Assembly: GCA_964642855.1 (NCBI GenBank) | Contig: CAZXSK010000028.1 | Location: forward strand, 1 to 47,145 | From: CAZXSK01 sp964642855 | Lineage (GTDB): Bacteria > Planctomycetota > Phycisphaerae > SM23-33 | Length of the DNA stretch: 47,145 nt | Reading direction: 5' to 3' | Shown here: one piece after another, positions 1 through 8,694 of the stretch | Numbering within the stretch: the first letter of the stretch is position 1 | Layout: the number at the start of each line of letters is the position of its first letter | Notes under the pieces: model-generated | What the model was told of the DNA's origin: nothing | The model's database searches: none | The model's input: only the letters and a program-made list of their open reading frames with translations | Translations under genes and position numbers: made by a program

Positions 1-666
1 GTGCGCGAAGACGGCCAGCCGCTGATCAAGAACTTCTGCGGGCCGCTCTGCTCGGTGCACCATCCGGACGTACAGGATCACATGCTCACGTGCGTCGAGC
101 GGATGCTGGAGACGTTCGAATTCGATGGCATCACCTGGGACGAGCTCAAGACGCTGCACGAGACCGACTATCACCCCGTCGCGATCGAGAAATACGGCGG
201 GCCCGTCAGCGGCGAGAAGCAGATCCAGGCGTCGCTCGACCTGTTCGCAGCCTGCAACCGCAAGGCGAGGGAGATCAAGCCCGACCTGCGCATCGTGAGC
301 TTCCTCTACGCCGAACTGCCCGACGAGATCATCCTGCCCTGGGCGGGCACCGAGGGGTTTGACGATATCGGCCCGGACGGCAAGGTCGCCCGGGGCGAGG
401 ACCTCAAGACGCCCAAGGTCCTCATCGACAACATGCCGCGATTCATCGACGCAGCGAAAAGGCACGGCAAGCGGTCGTTTTGCCTGATCGAAACGCAGAG
501 CTTCGACAAACACCACGCGGACGTAACCCTGCAGCGGCTGGGGGAATTCCTCCAGCAGCCTGTCCAGCACATCGCCATCTACTACCAGCCGCTTGTCAGA
601 GAACCAGCCGCACAGATCACCGAACAGGTCGGACCGATCCTTCGCGACTGGCGCCGGCAGGGCTGA
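1..666 (+). CDS. TIM-barrel glycosyl-hydrolase-like protein, 3' end only
   Basis: The reading frame is open from the first base, so the GTG there may be an internal valine; only the last 221 residues are visible. The sequence has the feel of the C-terminal half of a beta/alpha barrel of the kind annotated as hypothetical glycosyl hydrolase: an FDGITWDEL strand ending in acidic residues (about residues 41-49), then RIVSFLYAELPDE (98-110) and a late strand RSFCLIETQSF (158-168) with a glutamate at its C-terminal end. No family can be assigned. It ends 14 bases before the GH28 gene on the same strand, so the two are probably cotranscribed and act on related glycans. No signal peptide can be judged because the start is missing. 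Confidence 0.6.
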   Translation: MREDGQPLIKNFCGPLCSVHHPDVQDHMLTCVERMLETFEFDGITWDELKTLHETDYHPVAIEKYGGPVSGEKQIQASLDLFAACNRKAREIKPDLRIVSFLYAELPDEIILPWAGTEGFDDIGPDGKVARGEDLKTPKVLIDNMPRFIDAAKRHGKRSFCLIETQSFDKHHADVTLQRLGEFLQQPVQHIAIYYQPLVREPAAQITEQVGPILRDWRRQG

Positions 667-680
667 GCACGGGAGACACC

Positions 681-2042
681 ATGCGGAGCATCCTCGATTA
701 CGGAGCCAAAGCGGAAGCGGACTTCGACAACGCGCGGGCGATTCAGGCTGCCCTGGACGACGCCCACGCCGCGGGCGGGGGGACCGTGCACGTCCCGGCC
801 GGGCGATTCCTGACGACCACCGTCGAGCTTCGCAGCCACACCACGCTCCACCTGCACGGCGGGGCGACACTGGCAGCCTGGCCGAACGTGGATGACTACC
901 CCGACGATGCCGACTGCGAGACGATCGACCGCGGCGCGCACGACGCACGGTATCTGATCCGCGCCCGGGATGCCGAACACGTAACCCTCAGCGGGACCGG
1001 CGTCATCGACGGACAGGGGCCGAGCTTCTGGGAGCCGATCCCCGGCCCCCGGACCTGGGTCAAGGCCCGAAAGCCGCGCGTGTCCCCGATGCTGGACTTC
1101 CGCAACGTGCGGGACCTGCGCATTTGCGACATCACGCTGCACGACAGCCCCGGCTGGACGCTGCACGCCTACTGCTGCGACCGTGTCTGGATCCGTGGAA
1201 TCCGCATCGACGACTACCTCTTCGGGCCGAACACCGACGGGCTTGACATCAACGGCTGCCGCGACGTGATGGTCTCCGACTGTCACATCTCCTGCGGCGA
1301 CGATGCGATCGTCCTGAAGGCCACCAGAGACGCCCGCAGCTGCGAGCGAGTCACGGTGACCAACTGTGTCCTGCGGACCAACTGCGTGGCCATGAAGTGC
1401 GGCACGGAGAGCTGGCACGACTTCCGGCAGATCACCTTCAGCAACTGCGTGGCGTACGAGTGTTCGCGCATCTTCGGGCTCTACGCAATGGACGGCGGGA
1501 CAATGGAGCAGATTCTCGTGTCCAACGTGACGGGCGATACCGAGTGCGGATTCGTGCTCAACCGCCCGATCCATATCGACATCCGCAAGCGCAGCGAGGA
1601 TAGCCTGCCCAGCACCGTCCGCGACGTGCAGGTGCGGGGGTTCAGCGCAGCTACCGACGGGCGGATCCTGATGACCTGCACCGATGGCTGCCGGGTGGAA
1701 CGACTGAGCCTGCGGGACGTCACGCTACGGTACGACCGGATCGATGACCCCGACACCGAAGGCAGCCGGAATGCCCGAAGCAGCCAGTACAGCTCGCACA
1801 GCCCCGAAGCCCGCGTGGCCCGGGCAGCCGTCGTGGCTGAGGGCCTGGGCGACCTACTCATCGACGGGCTCCGCATCGCCTGGCCGGACGAGCCGGACGT
1901 ACCCATGGCAGCCTTCTGGGGCAAGGACCTGCACGGCGCGAGGGTAGATCTCGCCGGTGTGTCGCCCTCCGATGCGCGAGCGGCCATCTCGACGGTGGAT
2001 TCCAGTTGCAGGAAGTGCACGATCGACGAGGGAGAATCGTAG
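681..2042 (+). CDS. Glycoside hydrolase family 28 (polygalacturonase-like)
   Basis: 453 residues with the right-handed beta-helix pattern of GH28 pectinases. The N-terminus (SILDYGAKAEADFDNARAIQ) is the usual start of the family. The catalytic aspartates are present: NTDGLDI at residue 184 onward (Asp186) and CGDDA at 205 onward (Asp207, Asp208), followed by a KCGTES segment seen in many bacterial members. The classical GHG motif of fungal enzymes is not visible. The start is ATG with GGGAG seven bases upstream. No signal peptide is evident, so the enzyme may be cytoplasmic and act on imported oligosaccharides; this is inference. Likely activity is hydrolysis of galacturonosyl or related alpha linkages; exact substrate unknown. 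Confidence 0.9.
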   Translation: MRSILDYGAKAEADFDNARAIQAALDDAHAAGGGTVHVPAGRFLTTTVELRSHTTLHLHGGATLAAWPNVDDYPDDADCETIDRGAHDARYLIRARDAEHVTLSGTGVIDGQGPSFWEPIPGPRTWVKARKPRVSPMLDFRNVRDLRICDITLHDSPGWTLHAYCCDRVWIRGIRIDDYLFGPNTDGLDINGCRDVMVSDCHISCGDDAIVLKATRDARSCERVTVTNCVLRTNCVAMKCGTESWHDFRQITFSNCVAYECSRIFGLYAMDGGTMEQILVSNVTGDTECGFVLNRPIHIDIRKRSEDSLPSTVRDVQVRGFSAATDGRILMTCTDGCRVERLSLRDVTLRYDRIDDPDTEGSRNARSSQYSSHSPEARVARAAVVAEGLGDLLIDGLRIAWPDEPDVPMAAFWGKDLHGARVDLAGVSPSDARAAISTVDSSCRKCTIDEGES

Positions 2043-2398
2043 GAAGTGCTGTGCAATCTCCGCCGACGAAGGTTTGAGGACGTCGAGATCGACTGCTTCC
2101 GTGATCCTCCCATCACCGAACGGGCCGCCTTCGGACAACTCCTCCGATGGCACAGAACCAAACTCGCACACAACAGTTGACAGTATCAACTTACACACAG
2201 TAGTTGACACGATCACGATCGGCACGTGGACTTGACGTGTCCTCGATCCCGAATATCATGGAGCATGCTCCGCTCTCCGCCCATGGAAGCAGCGGGACCG
2301 AGTGAAGGGGTTTGAGCGCACTCGCTCTCCGCATCGCTCCCTGGGCCAGTCCGCGGCCAAGTTTCCGCATGCAGACCAGACTCACTGGGAGAATCGAC
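2043..2398. other. Intergenic stretch between GH28 and the PEP-CTERM gene
   Basis: No convincing gene. It contains the palindrome described separately at 2175-2191 and two TTGACA hexamers (2177-2182 and 2204-2209) set 27 bases apart inside an imperfect direct repeat. Neither hexamer has a good -10 box 17 bases downstream. Confidence 0.5.
2175..2191. promoter_or_regulatory. Operator-like palindrome AGTTGA-N5-TCAACT
   Basis: Two perfect 6-bp arms, AGTTGA and TCAACT, flank CAGTA. A related half-site (AGTTGACA) recurs at 2202-2209. The position, about 210 bases before the PEP-CTERM start and 430 before the GH2-like gene, suits a transcription-factor site for the downstream glycan genes. The factor is unknown. 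Confidence 0.4.
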
Positions 2399-2623
2399 AT
2401 GTCTCCAGGCGATCCGGTCATCTGTGTCACAGCCATATGCGCTTTGATGGTCATGTCCGCATCGGGGCTTGGCTATGATGGCCAACGCTGGGAGGTCTTC
2501 ACTGCTCGGGTACCTGAACCTGTTACGCTCGGGCTGTTTGCCGTTGGTGGCGAGGCACTGCTCCGACGCCCAAGGACCAGCGCAGCTGCCTGTCGGCCAC
2601 ACCTGAGGAGAGAACGCAAATGA
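2399..2623 (+). CDS. Mini PEP-CTERM protein or deletion remnant
   Basis: 74 codons with ATG start and GGGAG seven bases upstream. The first 25 residues look like a signal peptide (CVTAICALMVMSASG). About 12 residues follow, and then VPEPVTLGLFAVGGEALL with an LRRPR basic end, the pattern of the planctomycete PEP-CTERM sorting tail that is recognised by exosortase. A normal PEP-CTERM protein has a body of a hundred or more residues between these parts, so this is either a true mini-protein or a gene that lost its middle by deletion. The 15 residues after the Arg cluster are longer than usual. Its TGA overlaps the ATG of the GH2-like gene (ATGA), so it may serve for translational coupling. Confidence 0.5.
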   Translation: MSPGDPVICVTAICALMVMSASGLGYDGQRWEVFTARVPEPVTLGLFAVGGEALLRRPRTSAAACRPHLRRERK

Positions 2624-5600
2624 CTGCACACTTGCGCCCGACCCATGTCGCATGCCTGCTGGTGGCTGCGTTCTGCACGCTCGCCCAAGCCCAACAGGGA
2701 GATGTGCTTGAGATCGGCTCGTTCGACCGCAACGGCCAGGGCTGGCAGGTCACCGACAAGTCCCGGTCCGGCTTCGTCAGCCAGGGTGGCAATCGTTTCT
2801 GCCGGCTGGTCCGCAAGACGCAAGGCACGGCGATGATTCAGGCCGACATCCCGCTCAAGCCCCAGTGGTCGGCGGTGGTGCTTCGCGTTCGAATGCGAGC
2901 GACCAAACTTCGGACGGGCAGCAACGGCTGGGAGAACGCCCGGGTGCAGATGGTCTTCCTCGACGCCAATGGCCAGAGGGTGGGCCAGTGGCCTGGCGTG
3001 CCGTCGCTGTCGGACAATGCGGACTGGACGCAACTGGAGGTCCGCAACACCATTCCGACCGGGGCGAAATCGCTTCGGATTCAACCGGCGCTGATGAACT
3101 GCGTCGGCGTGGCGGATTTCGATGATATCCAGGTGCTGCCTGTCATCCCAGGCCGGCTGCCTGCCGGCGAAAAGACCTCCTGGGGCAAGGAGCCCGACGA
3201 GAAGCCTGCCCCCGGTCGCGGGCGGATCTGCCTCAATGGCTGGTGGCGGTTCGCTCCGGTGGCCAAGACCGACAAGATCCCGTTCGGCTGGATCCGCGTA
3301 CCCGGCTCGTGGTCTCGCAGCGGCAGCTGGCAGTATGCAGCTGTGTCTCAACTGGTGACGAATCGAGGCCCGGGCTGGAACGTCAACGATATGCGGCAGG
3401 TGTCCAAGGCCTGGTACGACAGGCCCCTGGACGTTCCGAAAGACTGGGCCGACCGAGCCGTGCTGCTCGAGCTGACGCGCGTCAGCACCGACGCCAAGGT
3501 CTATCTCGACGGCAAGGAGGTCGGGCAGGTCCACTGGCCGGAGGGTACCGTCGACCTGACCGCCCACGTCACACCGGGCAAACGCCATCATCTAAGGCTT
3601 CTTGTCGCAGCCGTGCCGAACCCCAACAAGGTGACGGTCTACATGGAGACCGCCACCCAGCAGGTCAGCCAGACCGATGCCATCCTGCAATCGCGCGGGC
3701 TGATCGGCGACGTGCTTCTGCACAGCAGGCCTCGAGGCGCTCACGTCGAATCGGTTTTCGTCCGGACCTCGGTGGCCGACAGGAAGATCCGCATCGATGC
3801 CGACGTAGCCGACGTGACCGAAGCAGGTCCCGTGCAGGTGACAGCCGAGATGCTCGACGCCAACGGGCGGGTGGTCAAGACCTTCAAGGGCAAGGCAACG
3901 CTGGATGCCTCTGCCCGCCAGACGATCTCCGTAAGCTGGGACTGGGCTGACCCGATCCTGTGGGAACTGGACAAGCCCTACCTCTATACCTGTCGGCTGA
4001 AACTGCGCGGCGAGGGAATCGAAGACGCCTTCGCCCAGCGGTTCGGGTTCCGCGAATTCACAATCGAAGGCCGTCACTTCATGCTCAACGGAACGCCGAT
4101 TCGTCTGCGGCCGTGGCTGATGCGCGAACAGGCGATGACGGAACTGATCGACGCGGAGATCGAGTTTGTTCGCGGGATGGGCTTCAATCTGTGCGAGCTC
4201 TGGCCGTGGGATCATGACCAGCGGGGCAAGTACCTGTCGCGCCGATGGATCGCCGATCGGGCCGACGAAAAGGGTTTCCTGCTGACGGGCGTGCTGCCTT
4301 CGGTCAACGACGTGGCTCGCAACTGGCAGGACTCGAACCAACGCAAGGGTTGGCAGCGGCGCGTCCGACGCGAGTGGAAACGTTATCGCAACCACCCGTC
4401 GGTGCTGGCCTGGGCGATCAGCGCCAACTACTACGGACACCACCAGGACCAGAACCCCCGCAACATCGGGAGGCGCGGCTGGGCCGATGACGACACCACC
4501 TGGGTCGCCCACGCGAAGAAGGGCCTGGAAGCCTGCGACCATGTCCGGCGGCTCGACCCGACCCGTCCGGTCTTTACCCACCAGGGCGCGTACGTCGGCG
4601 ACATCCACACGGCGAATATGTATCTGAACTTCATCCCGCTGCAGGAACGCGAGCAATGGTTCAGCCACTGGGCCGAGAAGGGCCAGATGCCCTTCATGGC
4701 CGTCGAGTACGAAATGCCGATCAACTTGACGATGCGCCGTAGCCGGGCCAACCATGCCAACGCAGACAAGTCCGAGCCGTGGGTGACGGAGTTCGCCGCC
4801 GCCTGGCTGGGAGACAAGGCCTATCGAGTCGAGGAAGAGAGCTACCGTCGCGGAATCGCCGAGGCGTATCGTGGCGACAACCGATGGCAGTTCCGCCAGC
4901 CGGTGATCCACGCCCAAGCCGCTTTCCAGGAGATGATCGCCGATCACACCACCCGACTGTGGCGATCGATACGCACGTACGGTCTGTCCGGCGGAGCGCT
5001 GCCGTGGAACTCCGGCCACGCGCTGATCGATCTGCCGGCTGCGAGACAGCAGGTTACCGTGCAGCCGTTCAAACCGGGCCGGCGCGGCTCGTACTGGCCG
5101 AAGGTCGCCAAAGGCCTGCTGGAGAAGTCCTCTGCCGAAACGCACAGGCTCACCCCGGCGGGGCAGGCTTTCAAGGGCGTCATGACCGACACGCTGGCCT
5201 ACATCGCGGGAAGACCGGGACAGTTCTCCGAGAAGAGCCACTCCTTCTACCCCGGTCAGGTTGTCAGGAAGCAGGTCGTGCTGATCAACGACTCGCGTCA
5301 GCCCTGCCGATACCGTGTCTCCTGGCGGGGCCAAGCCGGGTCCGAGACCGTCGGCTCGCGCCAATTGTCCGGCGAACTGGCCGTCGGCGAGATACGCAAA
5401 CTGCCAATTGAGTTGACCATGCCCAAGTCCCTGCCCTCGGGACGAAGGCTTGAGGGCACGATCAAACTGCTCGCCCGGATCGGATCGGAGAAACACTCGG
5501 ACAGTTTCGCCTTCGCCGTGCTCGCCTCGCAGGCGCCTCGGGTCAAGTCGGTGGCATTGCATGATCCGGTGGCCTTGACAGCCGGAATGCTCAAACGCAT

Positions 5601-7305
5601 GGGCATCGCAACGGTCGATCTTCCTGACAAGCTCGATCCGGACAAGACGCCGCTGGTGGTGATCGGGCGAGAGACCCTGGCGGAGGGTCGTCAATGGCCG
5701 GAGGGTCTGGAACAATTCGTACGTGCCGGCGGACGTGTTCTGGTGATGGCACAGAGCCCCGGCGACTTGACCGAACGAATGGGTCTGAGGGTCAGCGGAC
5801 ACGTGCAACGTCGTGTCTTCGCGGTCGACCCCAACCATGCGATCCTCTCCGGCCTCGACGACGCGGACCTGCGCGACTGGGCGGGTCATGGGTCACTGGT
5901 CGAGCCCCGCCCTGTCACGCAGCCGATGGGACCGCACGGCAAGCCGTATTACGGATGGCGATGGGGGACCGACGGCGCGGTCAGCTCGGCCGCTGTCGAG
6001 AAGCCGCACACCTCCGGCTGGACGCCGATCCTGCAGTGCGGCTTCGACCTGCAGTACACCCCGCTGATGGAAATGTCGCTGGGCAAGGGCAGGATCATCG
6101 TCTGCCAGCTGGACCTGGAAGACGCGGTTGGCAGGGATGCAGCCGCCAGCCGACTGGCAACGGACCTCCTGGACTATGCCGCCCACGAGCCGCTCCGGCC
6201 GGTGGGGCCGGTTCAATACATCGGCTCCGATGAAGGCGAAAAGCTGCTCGATGCCCTCGGCGTTGTCTATAGCAGGGTAACCAAAGCAAACGGAAAGGAT
6301 CTGCTGCTGACTGACGATCCCACGCACTTCGGCAGCTACCCCGGGCCGTTGGTCGTCCTGCCACAATCGAACCCCGAGCAATGGAAGACGGCACTCAAGG
6401 CCGTCGAGCGGTACGACGGGTCGATGTCCCCGCCGCTGAACTGGCCGATCGGACGGGGCCTGGCGGTCTCGGACCTTCGCACCCGCACGGCTGCACCGGC
6501 CGTGATCGTTCGGCCCGAAGCGAGGATTGAAGTCGCAGCGAACGGCTTGTTGGCCCGTCGCAGCTTGTCGGGCAGGACCCATTGGGTCGCACAACTCGAC
6601 CCGCGCCGGTTCGACTGCCAGAAGGCCCCCTACCTGAGGTTCTCCCGATGGCGAGCAACCCGGGCACTGGCCCAGGTATTGGCCAACGCAGGCTGCACCT
6701 TTCAGCCTGACGCCGGCTTCTTCACTCTCCGCAACTCCGGGGACTACCAGATCTCCCTGTCGGGGCATTGGCAGATGCAGGTTACGCTGTCTCTGCAGGC
6801 CGCAAAGGATGCGTCGAAGATGACACCCGATCCGGGCATGACCGACCTGGCCAGGCGACTGATCGCCGGAACGGAGAAGAAACCGAAGTACAAACGCGTT
6901 GACGTCCCCGATCGCTCGGGCCCATTCGGATCGATCGACGGCGAGGCCGTCTATCGACTCTCCGTCAAGGTCCCCGCCGACTGGAAGGGCGACGATCTGA
7001 AGCTGAACCTGGGTAAGATCGACGACAACGATACAACGTTCTTCAACGGCCAGAAGGTGGGCAGCACCCAGCTCTGGAGCGCCCTGCGAGAGTACACCGT
7101 CCCGGCCAGGCTGGTGAAGCCCGGCCAGATGAACGTGATTCACGTTCGCGTGTTCGACAGGTTCCTGGGCGGCGGGTTGTATGGCCCCGAGAACAGTATG
7201 TGGCTGCGTCGGGGGGAGCTGCCGCCATCGGCGAGATGGTACCACCCCGACTACCGCGACCAGTTCGAGTACGGCGACGATCCGTACCGGTACTACCGCT
7301 GGTAG
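2620..7305 (+). CDS. Large secreted GH2-like (beta-galactosidase/glucuronidase-related) protein
   Basis: 1561 residues with a signal peptide (about 1-25, ending AQAQ). Order: a carbohydrate-binding-like jelly roll (about 28-180), a GH2 sugar-binding domain (from about 205, LNGWWRF), a GH2 immunoglobulin-like domain (about 380-475), a TIM barrel (FMLNGTPIRLRPW onward, about 485-860), a ThuA/glutaminase-like region (about 950-1200) and a C-terminal jelly roll (about 1440-1550). The acid/base site is unusual. Where GH2 enzymes read W-x-x-x-N-E, this protein reads WAISANYYGH (Trp598 to His607) with no glutamate. The nucleophile candidate VEYE (Glu696/698) is present. It may be an inactive binding protein or use a different proton donor. 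It is coupled by ATGA overlap to the mini PEP-CTERM gene. Confidence 0.8.
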   Translation: MTAHLRPTHVACLLVAAFCTLAQAQQGDVLEIGSFDRNGQGWQVTDKSRSGFVSQGGNRFCRLVRKTQGTAMIQADIPLKPQWSAVVLRVRMRATKLRTGSNGWENARVQMVFLDANGQRVGQWPGVPSLSDNADWTQLEVRNTIPTGAKSLRIQPALMNCVGVADFDDIQVLPVIPGRLPAGEKTSWGKEPDEKPAPGRGRICLNGWWRFAPVAKTDKIPFGWIRVPGSWSRSGSWQYAAVSQLVTNRGPGWNVNDMRQVSKAWYDRPLDVPKDWADRAVLLELTRVSTDAKVYLDGKEVGQVHWPEGTVDLTAHVTPGKRHHLRLLVAAVPNPNKVTVYMETATQQVSQTDAILQSRGLIGDVLLHSRPRGAHVESVFVRTSVADRKIRIDADVADVTEAGPVQVTAEMLDANGRVVKTFKGKATLDASARQTISVSWDWADPILWELDKPYLYTCRLKLRGEGIEDAFAQRFGFREFTIEGRHFMLNGTPIRLRPWLMREQAMTELIDAEIEFVRGMGFNLCELWPWDHDQRGKYLSRRWIADRADEKGFLLTGVLPSVNDVARNWQDSNQRKGWQRRVRREWKRYRNHPSVLAWAISANYYGHHQDQNPRNIGRRGWADDDTTWVAHAKKGLEACDHVRRLDPTRPVFTHQGAYVGDIHTANMYLNFIPLQEREQWFSHWAEKGQMPFMAVEYEMPINLTMRRSRANHANADKSEPWVTEFAAAWLGDKAYRVEEESYRRGIAEAYRGDNRWQFRQPVIHAQAAFQEMIADHTTRLWRSIRTYGLSGGALPWNSGHALIDLPAARQQVTVQPFKPGRRGSYWPKVAKGLLEKSSAETHRLTPAGQAFKGVMTDTLAYIAGRPGQFSEKSHSFYPGQVVRKQVVLINDSRQPCRYRVSWRGQAGSETVGSRQLSGELAVGEIRKLPIELTMPKSLPSGRRLEGTIKLLARIGSEKHSDSFAFAVLASQAPRVKSVALHDPVALTAGMLKRMGIATVDLPDKLDPDKTPLVVIGRETLAEGRQWPEGLEQFVRAGGRVLVMAQSPGDLTERMGLRVSGHVQRRVFAVDPNHAILSGLDDADLRDWAGHGSLVEPRPVTQPMGPHGKPYYGWRWGTDGAVSSAAVEKPHTSGWTPILQCGFDLQYTPLMEMSLGKGRIIVCQLDLEDAVGRDAAASRLATDLLDYAAHEPLRPVGPVQYIGSDEGEKLLDALGVVYSRVTKANGKDLLLTDDPTHFGSYPGPLVVLPQSNPEQWKTALKAVERYDGSMSPPLNWPIGRGLAVSDLRTRTAAPAVIVRPEARIEVAANGLLARRSLSGRTHWVAQLDPRRFDCQKAPYLRFSRWRATRALAQVLANAGCTFQPDAGFFTLRNSGDYQISLSGHWQMQVTLSLQAAKDASKMTPDPGMTDLARRLIAGTEKKPKYKRVDVPDRSGPFGSIDGEAVYRLSVKVPADWKGDDLKLNLGKIDDNDTTFFNGQKVGSTQLWSALREYTVPARLVKPGQMNVIHVRVFDRFLGGGLYGPENSMWLRRGELPPSARWYHPDYRDQFEYGDDPYRYYRW

Positions 7306-7556
7306 CATCGGCGAGCCGGTGGGACCAGAAGAGTTCTACTATGATAACCCCAGCCGAAACAGTTTCTCGCCGACAGGCCGGACCACATCTCCTTCGGGGA
7401 TGCCATGGCGCACCCGCAAAGCCGGATCGGAATTCCGGGCGACCGGTACACAATGGACAGCCTCAGGCGGGAGATCGTTCCCGGGCTTGACCTGGCGTGC
7501 GACTGCCGAAGCAATTCAACCCGACACCACCAGACGCAGCAGGAAGGACTGAACGT
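7306..7556. other. Intergenic stretch
   Basis: No supported gene. Frames open here are extensions of shadow frames of the GH2-like gene. The ribosome binding site for the dehydrogenase (AGGAAGGA) lies at its end. Confidence 0.5.
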
Positions 7557-8507
7557 ATGAAAATCGTGGTACTGGACGGACATGCAGCCAACCCGGGGGA
7601 CCTCGGCTGGGACGCCCTGGAGGCGCTGGGCGAGATCACGGTCTATCCGCGAACCGCACCGGACGAGGTGATCGAACGGGCAGCCCACGCCGAGGCTGTC
7701 TTGACCAACAAAACGCTCCTGCCGGCCGAGGTCCTGCAGCGACTGCCTGGCCTGAGGTATATCGGCGTACTGGCCACGGGGACGAACGTGGTGGACCTCG
7801 ACGCCGCCCGTCAGCGCAGCATCCGCGTGACGAACGTGCCCGGTTACTCCACTCCGTCGGTGGCCCAGGCGGTGTTCGCCCTGCTGCTGGAGCTGACCAA
7901 TCATGTCGGCCATCATGCCCAGACCGTCCGCCAGGGCCGATGGACCGCCAGCGAAGACTTCGCCTACTGGGACATTCCCATCCGCGAACTCGCCGGCCAG
8001 ACCATGGGCATCATCGGCTACGGGACGATCGGCAAGCGCGTAGCCTCCGTCGCCGCAGCACTCGGAATGAACGTGATCGCCCACACGCGCTCGCCGATAC
8101 CCGAAGACGAGCTCGCCCGCCCGGTGGACCTGGAGACGCTGCTGGCCGAGAGCGACGTCGTCAGCCTGCACTGTCCCCTGACTCCCGAGACGTCCGCGCT
8201 GGTCAACGCCGAGCGCCTGTCGACGATGAAGCCCACGGCCATCCTCATCAACACCGGCCGGGGCGGGCTGGTGGACGAGCAGGCACTGGCCGATGCCCTC
8301 AACGCAGGCCGACTCGCAGGTGCCGGGCTGGACGTGCTCAGCTCCGAACCGCCCAAGGCTGACAACCCGCTGCTGACAGCCGAAAACTGTGTGATCACGC
8401 CACACCAGGCGTGGGCGAGCGAAGCCTCCCGCCGCCGCTTGCTGGACGAAGCCGCCGCCAACCTCCGGGCGTTCGTCGAAGGCCGCGAACGGAACGTCGT
8501 CGCCTGA
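7557..8507 (+). CDS. D-2-hydroxyacid dehydrogenase (NAD-dependent)
   Basis: 316 residues, full length for the glycerate/hydroxypyruvate dehydrogenase group. The Rossmann motif GYGTIG is at 154-159. The catalytic set is complete: Arg235 in NTGRGG, Glu264 in SSEPP and His283 in TPHQAW. It interconverts a 2-hydroxy acid and its 2-oxo acid with NAD(P)(H) in the cytoplasm. Beside pectin- and uronic-acid-related genes, a hydroxypyruvate, glyoxylate or tartronate-type substrate is plausible, but this is inference. ATG start with AGGAAGGA about 9 bases upstream. It is the last gene of the (+) group and converges on the long (-) operon. Confidence 0.92.
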   Translation: MKIVVLDGHAANPGDLGWDALEALGEITVYPRTAPDEVIERAAHAEAVLTNKTLLPAEVLQRLPGLRYIGVLATGTNVVDLDAARQRSIRVTNVPGYSTPSVAQAVFALLLELTNHVGHHAQTVRQGRWTASEDFAYWDIPIRELAGQTMGIIGYGTIGKRVASVAAALGMNVIAHTRSPIPEDELARPVDLETLLAESDVVSLHCPLTPETSALVNAERLSTMKPTAILINTGRGGLVDEQALADALNAGRLAGAGLDVLSSEPPKADNPLLTAENCVITPHQAWASEASRRRLLDEAAANLRAFVEGRERNVVA

Positions 8508-8540
8508 GCGGTGAGATAAGCGAGCATGAGCACCTGTTTC

Positions 8541-8652
8541 CATGAAGGACGGTGAAGCAGGCAGATCCACTGGATCTGTCGATGCCGCCGAACAAAGCCG
8601 GCACGGGAAAGACCCGCTTGAAGCCCGCCATTGGGTTTTCAAACAAAGCCTG
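8541..8652. repeat. Dispersed repeat, copy A
   Basis: 112 bases that align without gaps to 29031-29142 with roughly 79% identity by eye, including a shared GGATCTGTCGATGC block. Both copies sit in intergenic DNA between convergent genes. Read on +, both are open and encode related peptides (QADPLDLSM here, QAEPPDLSM in copy B), but there is no start or RBS that convinces me. Confidence 0.75.
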
Positions 8653-8694
8653 GGCGTGTTGCGGGAATGAAAACCCCACGGTTTCAGGAACGCT

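Larger units (their letters stand above)
7306..8694. other. Overview of non-coding DNA around the dehydrogenase
   Basis: Only the dehydrogenase is supported here; flanking parts are described above. The 34 bases after its stop (8508-8540) show nothing. Confidence 0.3.

Noticed and set aside
582..1574. Long open frame on the opposite strand of the GH28 gene
   Set aside because: High-GC shadow frame; Val/Arg-rich without domain signatures, overlapping a well-supported gene.
3592..7308. Long open frames (765 and 471 residues) opposite the GH2-like gene
   Set aside because: Shadow frames of a GC-rich gene; composition is Arg/Gly/Val-rich with no motifs.
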